Source of the DNA: Nocardia blacklockiae
Lineage (GTDB): Bacteria; Actinomycetota; Actinomycetes; Mycobacteriales; Mycobacteriaceae
DNA length: 64,000 nucleotides
Reading direction: 5' to 3'
NCBI RefSeq assembly: GCF_015477355.1
Contig: NZ_JADLRJ010000001.1
Span: forward strand, 1,054,001 to 1,118,000
Notes under the pieces: model-generated
Database searches by the model: none
The model's input: only the letters and a program-made list of their open reading frames with translations
What the model was told of the DNA's origin: nothing
Program-made: the position numbers and the translations under genes
Part shown: positions 60,977-64,000 of the stretch, one piece after another
Position numbering within the stretch: the stretch's first letter is position 1
Layout: each line of letters begins with the position of its first letter

Positions 60977-62438
60977 AGGTGCGTAGTTTGCGGGAGTGCA
61001 GGCGGTCGCCTTCGGCGCGCAGGAGTTCCACGGCGCGGATGCCGATCTGGAGGTGCTCGGAGACGGTGCCCTCGTAGAAGCGGTTGGCCTGGCCGGGAAG
61101 TTTGATCTCGCCGTGCAGCGGCTTGTCCGAGACGCAGAGCAGGGTGCCGTAGGGAACACGGAAGCGGTAGCCCTGCGCGGCGATGGTGGCGCTCTCCATG
61201 TCGACGGCGACCGCGCGGCTCAGGTTGAAACGCAGCGCCGACGCGGAATACCGCAGCTCCCAGTTGCGGTCGTCGGTGGTGACGACGGTGCCGGTGCGCA
61301 GGCGCTGCTTCACCGCCTCGCCGGGCATGCCGCTCACCTGCTTGGTCGCGTCGTAGAGGGCGCGCTGCACCTCGGCGATGCTGGGGATCGGAATGTCGGG
61401 CGGCAGTACGGGATCCAGCACGTGATCGTCGCGCAGGTAGGCGTGGGCCAGGACGTAGTCGCCGATCTCCTGGCTCTCCCGCAGCCCGCCGCAGTGGCCG
61501 ATCATCAGCCAGGCGTGCGGCCGCAGCACGGCCAGGTGGTCGCACATGTTCTTGGCGTTGGCCGGGCCGACGCCGATGTTCACCAGCGTGATGCCCTGCC
61601 CGGTGGACGACATCAGGTGCCAGGCCGGCATCTGGTGTTTCTTCCAGGCCTCGTCGTCCACCATCGCGTCCCGGTCACCGGTCTCGGCGGTGACGAGCGC
61701 GCCGCCCGCACAGGACAGCGCCTCGAACGGCGTGGCCGGATCGGCGATGAGATCCCTTGCCCAGCGCACGAATTCGTCGACGTAACGGGTGTAGTTGGTG
61801 AACAGCACGAACGGCTGGAAGTGCTCCGGCGGCGTGCCGGTGTAGTGCCGCAGCCGGGCCAGCGAGAAGTCGGTGCGCAGCGCGTCGAAATGGCTCAGCG
61901 GCAGCGGGCCGCTGGTGTCGATCAGGCCGTCGGCGATCTCGTCGCCCACCTCGGCCAGGTCGGTGGTCGGGAAGTAGCGGGCCAGATCGGCGCTCATGGA
62001 CCTGTCCAGCCCGAGCGCGGCGGCATCGATCACGTACGGGAACGGGATCTCCTGCTGCGAGGGACCGACCTCGATGTGGATGTCGTAGTCCTCGGCGATC
62101 ACCGTGAGCTGTTCGGTGAGGTAGCGGCGCAGCAGGGCCGGGCGGGTGATGGTGGTCCGGTAGACGCCCGGGCGGGTGAGCCGGCCCCAGGCCCGCGAAC
62201 GGTTCTTCGGTTCCGCCCGGCCGTCCCAGCTGATCCGCAGTTCCGGGTAGACGAACGCGCCCGCGGCCCGGACCTCGGCGGCGGGGACGGCGCCGGTGTC
62301 GACGAAGTCCTTCACCGCCGCGCGCAGCGTGCCGACCGACCGGTCGTAGCGGGCCTGCAGGTCGTCCAGGGTGGCCTCGACCGCTATCTGAGTGACGGTG
62401 CGGCGATCGGGATTCTCGTTGTGCGCCACGGTGATCAC
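60954..62438 (-). CDS. amn: AMP nucleosidase
   Basis: 494 residues. Amn hydrolyses AMP to adenine and ribose 5-phosphate and is regulated by ATP and phosphate in E. coli. N-terminal AMNp domain (about 5-170: NPDRRTVTQIAVEATLDDLQ, GAFVYPELRISW) and C-terminal phosphorylase-like domain with GVGPANAKNMCDHLAVLRP, MIGHCGGLRESQEIGDYVL, AVDMESATIAAQGYRF and LLCVSDKPLHGEIK. Length matches the E. coli enzyme. GTG 62438 overlaps the stop of the molybdopterin oxidoreductase (GTGA), so its translation is coupled to that gene. It converges on the amidase gene. Confidence 0.94.
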   Translation of the reverse strand: MITVAHNENPDRRTVTQIAVEATLDDLQARYDRSVGTLRAAVKDFVDTGAVPAAEVRAAGAFVYPELRISWDGRAEPKNRSRAWGRLTRPGVYRTTITRPALLRRYLTEQLTVIAEDYDIHIEVGPSQQEIPFPYVIDAAALGLDRSMSADLARYFPTTDLAEVGDEIADGLIDTSGPLPLSHFDALRTDFSLARLRHYTGTPPEHFQPFVLFTNYTRYVDEFVRWARDLIADPATPFEALSCAGGALVTAETGDRDAMVDDEAWKKHQMPAWHLMSSTGQGITLVNIGVGPANAKNMCDHLAVLRPHAWLMIGHCGGLRESQEIGDYVLAHAYLRDDHVLDPVLPPDIPIPSIAEVQRALYDATKQVSGMPGEAVKQRLRTGTVVTTDDRNWELRYSASALRFNLSRAVAVDMESATIAAQGYRFRVPYGTLLCVSDKPLHGEIKLPGQANRFYEGTVSEHLQIGIRAVELLRAEGDRLHSRKLRTFNEPPFR

Positions 62439-64000
62439 CCGCGCCCTGCGACGGCCGGGGGCGTGAGCACCGCGAGTTCCGGCAGCTCCCCGCGAAACGC
62501 CTCGATCTGGATCAGCGCCAGCTGCCCGGTGGAGCCGTGGCTCAGCGTGGACGAAGGCCGGTCGGCGGTCAGCACATTCGGGTTGCCGTGCCGGCAGAAG
62601 CTCGGGTCGTTCGGGTCGGGGTCGTACCAGGCGCCGGTGGACAATTGCGCCACGCCCGGCCGCACGGCGGCGTCGATCACCAGCCCGGCCAGGCAGGACC
62701 CGCGGTCGTTGAACAGGCGGACGATGTCGCCGTCGCACAGTCCCCGCGCCGCCGCCTCGTCCGGATGCAGCCGAACCGGTTCGCGGCCCGCGATTTTCAC
62801 CGACAGGCTGTGCGCGCCGACGTCGAGCTGACTGTGCAGTTTGGTGCGCGGCTGGTTGGCGACGAGCTGGATCGGGAACCGGGCCGCCGCGGGCGAGCCG
62901 AGCCATTCCTCCGGCTCGAGCCAGACCGGGTGCCCCGGGCAGTCCGGGTAGCCGTAGCCGGCGATGGTGTCGGAGAAGATCTCGATGCGGCCGGTAGGCG
63001 TGGTCAGCGGGTGCGCCTCGGGGTCGGCGCGGAAGTCGGCGAAGACGACCTGCGCCGGGTCGGCCACCGGCAGCTCCAGCCCCTCGCCCGCCCAGAACTC
63101 GTCGAAATCCGGCAGCCCGCGGCCGCGCTCGCCCAGCTCGGCGTGCCACTGCTCGTACAGGTGCCGCAGCCACTCGCCCGTGGTGCGGCCCTCGGTGAAT
63201 TCCTTGCCGACGCCGAGCCGTTCGGACAGTTCGGCGAAGACGGCGTAGTCGTCGCGGGCCTCGCCGTGCGGGCGGGTGGGCGCGGGCATCGGGAAGAACA
63301 TCCGGTCGTTGTCGCCGGCGCCGAAATCGTCGCGCTCGATGGTCATGGTGGCCGGGAGCACGATGTCGGCGTGCCGGGCGGTCGCGGTCCAGAACGGGTC
63401 GTGCACGATCACCGTCTCCGGGCGGGTGAACGCCTCGCGCAGCCGGGCCAGGTCCTGGTGGTGGTGGAACGGGTTGCCGCCCGCCCAGTAGACCAGCCGG
63501 ATGTCCGGGTAGACCAGATCCTGACCGTTGTACCGGTAGGGCGCACCAGGATTCAGCAGCATGTCGGCGATGCGCGCCACCGGGATGAACGTCGCCACGC
63601 CGTTGTGCCCCTGGGGCAGGTGCGGCACCCGCAGCTGCCGGGTGGGCTCCCCGACATTGGCCGCCGACCCGTACCCGTGGCCGAAACCCCCGCCCGGCAA
63701 GCCGATCTGGCCGAGCATGGCCGCGAGCACGACGCCCAGCCACAGCGGCTGCTCGCCGTAGCGGGCCCGTTGCAGCGACCAGCTGACCGTGATCAGGGTG
63801 CGCGCGCCCGCCATCTCGCGCGCGAGCGCGCGGATTCGGTCCGCCGGGATGCCCGTGAGCGTTTGCGCCCATGCCGGGTCCTTCACGACGCCGTCGGTCT
63901 CGCCGCGCAGATACCGCGCGAAGCGGTCGTAGCCGACGGTGTACCGGTCCAGGAAGGCGGTGTCGGCCAGGTCCTCCGCGTCCAGCACCTGGGCCAGCGC
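62435..64000 (-). CDS. Molybdopterin oxidoreductase, DMSO/biotin-sulfoxide reductase type, N-terminus beyond window end
   Basis: At least 521 residues of the C-terminal part; the frame is open to base 64000. The fragment starts in the MoCo domain: VVLAAMLGQIGLPGGGFGHGYG, YWAGGNPFHHHQDLARL and ARHADIVLPATMTIER, typical of the BisC/TorA/DmsA group. The last ~120 residues are the molybdopterin-dinucleotide binding domain (QLVANQPRTKLHSQLD, REPVRLHPDEAAARGL, GDIVRLFNDRG). Such enzymes reduce S- or N-oxides; the N-terminal part, where the ligand to molybdenum lies, is missing here. No redox-partner gene is seen on this side. Its stop overlaps the amn GTG. Confidence 0.9.
   Translation of the reverse strand, partial: ALAQVLDAEDLADTAFLDRYTVGYDRFARYLRGETDGVVKDPAWAQTLTGIPADRIRALAREMAGARTLITVSWSLQRARYGEQPLWLGVVLAAMLGQIGLPGGGFGHGYGSAANVGEPTRQLRVPHLPQGHNGVATFIPVARIADMLLNPGAPYRYNGQDLVYPDIRLVYWAGGNPFHHHQDLARLREAFTRPETVIVHDPFWTATARHADIVLPATMTIERDDFGAGDNDRMFFPMPAPTRPHGEARDDYAVFAELSERLGVGKEFTEGRTTGEWLRHLYEQWHAELGERGRGLPDFDEFWAGEGLELPVADPAQVVFADFRADPEAHPLTTPTGRIEIFSDTIAGYGYPDCPGHPVWLEPEEWLGSPAAARFPIQLVANQPRTKLHSQLDVGAHSLSVKIAGREPVRLHPDEAAARGLCDGDIVRLFNDRGSCLAGLVIDAAVRPGVAQLSTGAWYDPDPNDPSFCRHGNPNVLTADRPSSTLSHGSTGQLALIQIEAFRGELPELAVLTPPAVAGRG

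Overview
The window is a GC-rich actinobacterial chromosome segment. The best guess is Nocardia or a close relative in the Mycobacteriales. This is inferred from a mycobacterial-type nuo operon preceded by an orphan receiver like that beside nuo in Mycobacterium tuberculosis, three GAF-ANTAR proteins, a SigK-like ECF sigma factor, a CYP135/138-like P450, a Cds1-like PLP enzyme, an XRE-DUF397 pair and frequent GTG starts. No rRNA, tRNA, CRISPR array, insertion sequence or intact prophage was seen.

Layout. 1-2.1 kb: 3' part of an aldo/keto reductase and a free-standing remnant of a nonribosomal peptide synthetase. 2.4-10.2 kb: signalling genes (PepSY protein divergent from an OmpR-type two-component system, a PASTA lipoprotein, an ECF sigma factor, three GAF-ANTAR proteins, a CBS-pair protein, an orphan receiver). 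10.2-12.4 kb: MFS exporter divergent from a LysR regulator. 12.7-28.3 kb: the complete proton-pumping NADH dehydrogenase operon nuoA-N, in which nuoH and nuoI are one continuous reading frame, with a CRP-like site upstream of nuoA. 28.4-37.7 kb: accessory genes (Cds1-like PLP enzyme, epoxide hydrolase/WYL regulator/VOC, an NAD-dependent epimerase/TetR pair with a four-copy operator array and flanking direct repeats, XRE-DUF397 with a divergent small protein and a 25-residue membrane peptide, a BKACE enzyme, a Pro-rich membrane protein, an NmrA-like protein). 37.7-44.4 kb: narGHJI respiratory nitrate reductase on the minus strand, followed upstream by an HdeD-type membrane protein. 45.3-53.1 kb: lipoprotein serine hydrolase, P450, SDR, TetX-like monooxygenase with TetR, phytase-like esterase and a subtilase. 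53.1-55.9 kb: a coiled-coil protein with a Cys-rich N-terminus, divergent from a ribbon-helix-helix/VOC/methyltransferase operon, with several repeat families between them. 55.9-64 kb: LysR/EamA exporter pair, a tyrosine recombinase followed by palindromes, an amidase, and an AMP nucleosidase translationally coupled to a molybdopterin oxidoreductase cut by the window end.

How it works together. The core is respiratory: Nuo feeds electrons from NADH to the quinone pool and NarGHI can pass quinol electrons to nitrate. The signalling cluster before nuo and the CRP-like site are plausible control points. The rest is a set of small regulator-plus-enzyme modules, most with a recognisable dyad or repeat in the divergent promoter. 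Functions are assigned from sequence motifs read by eye; no database search was run.
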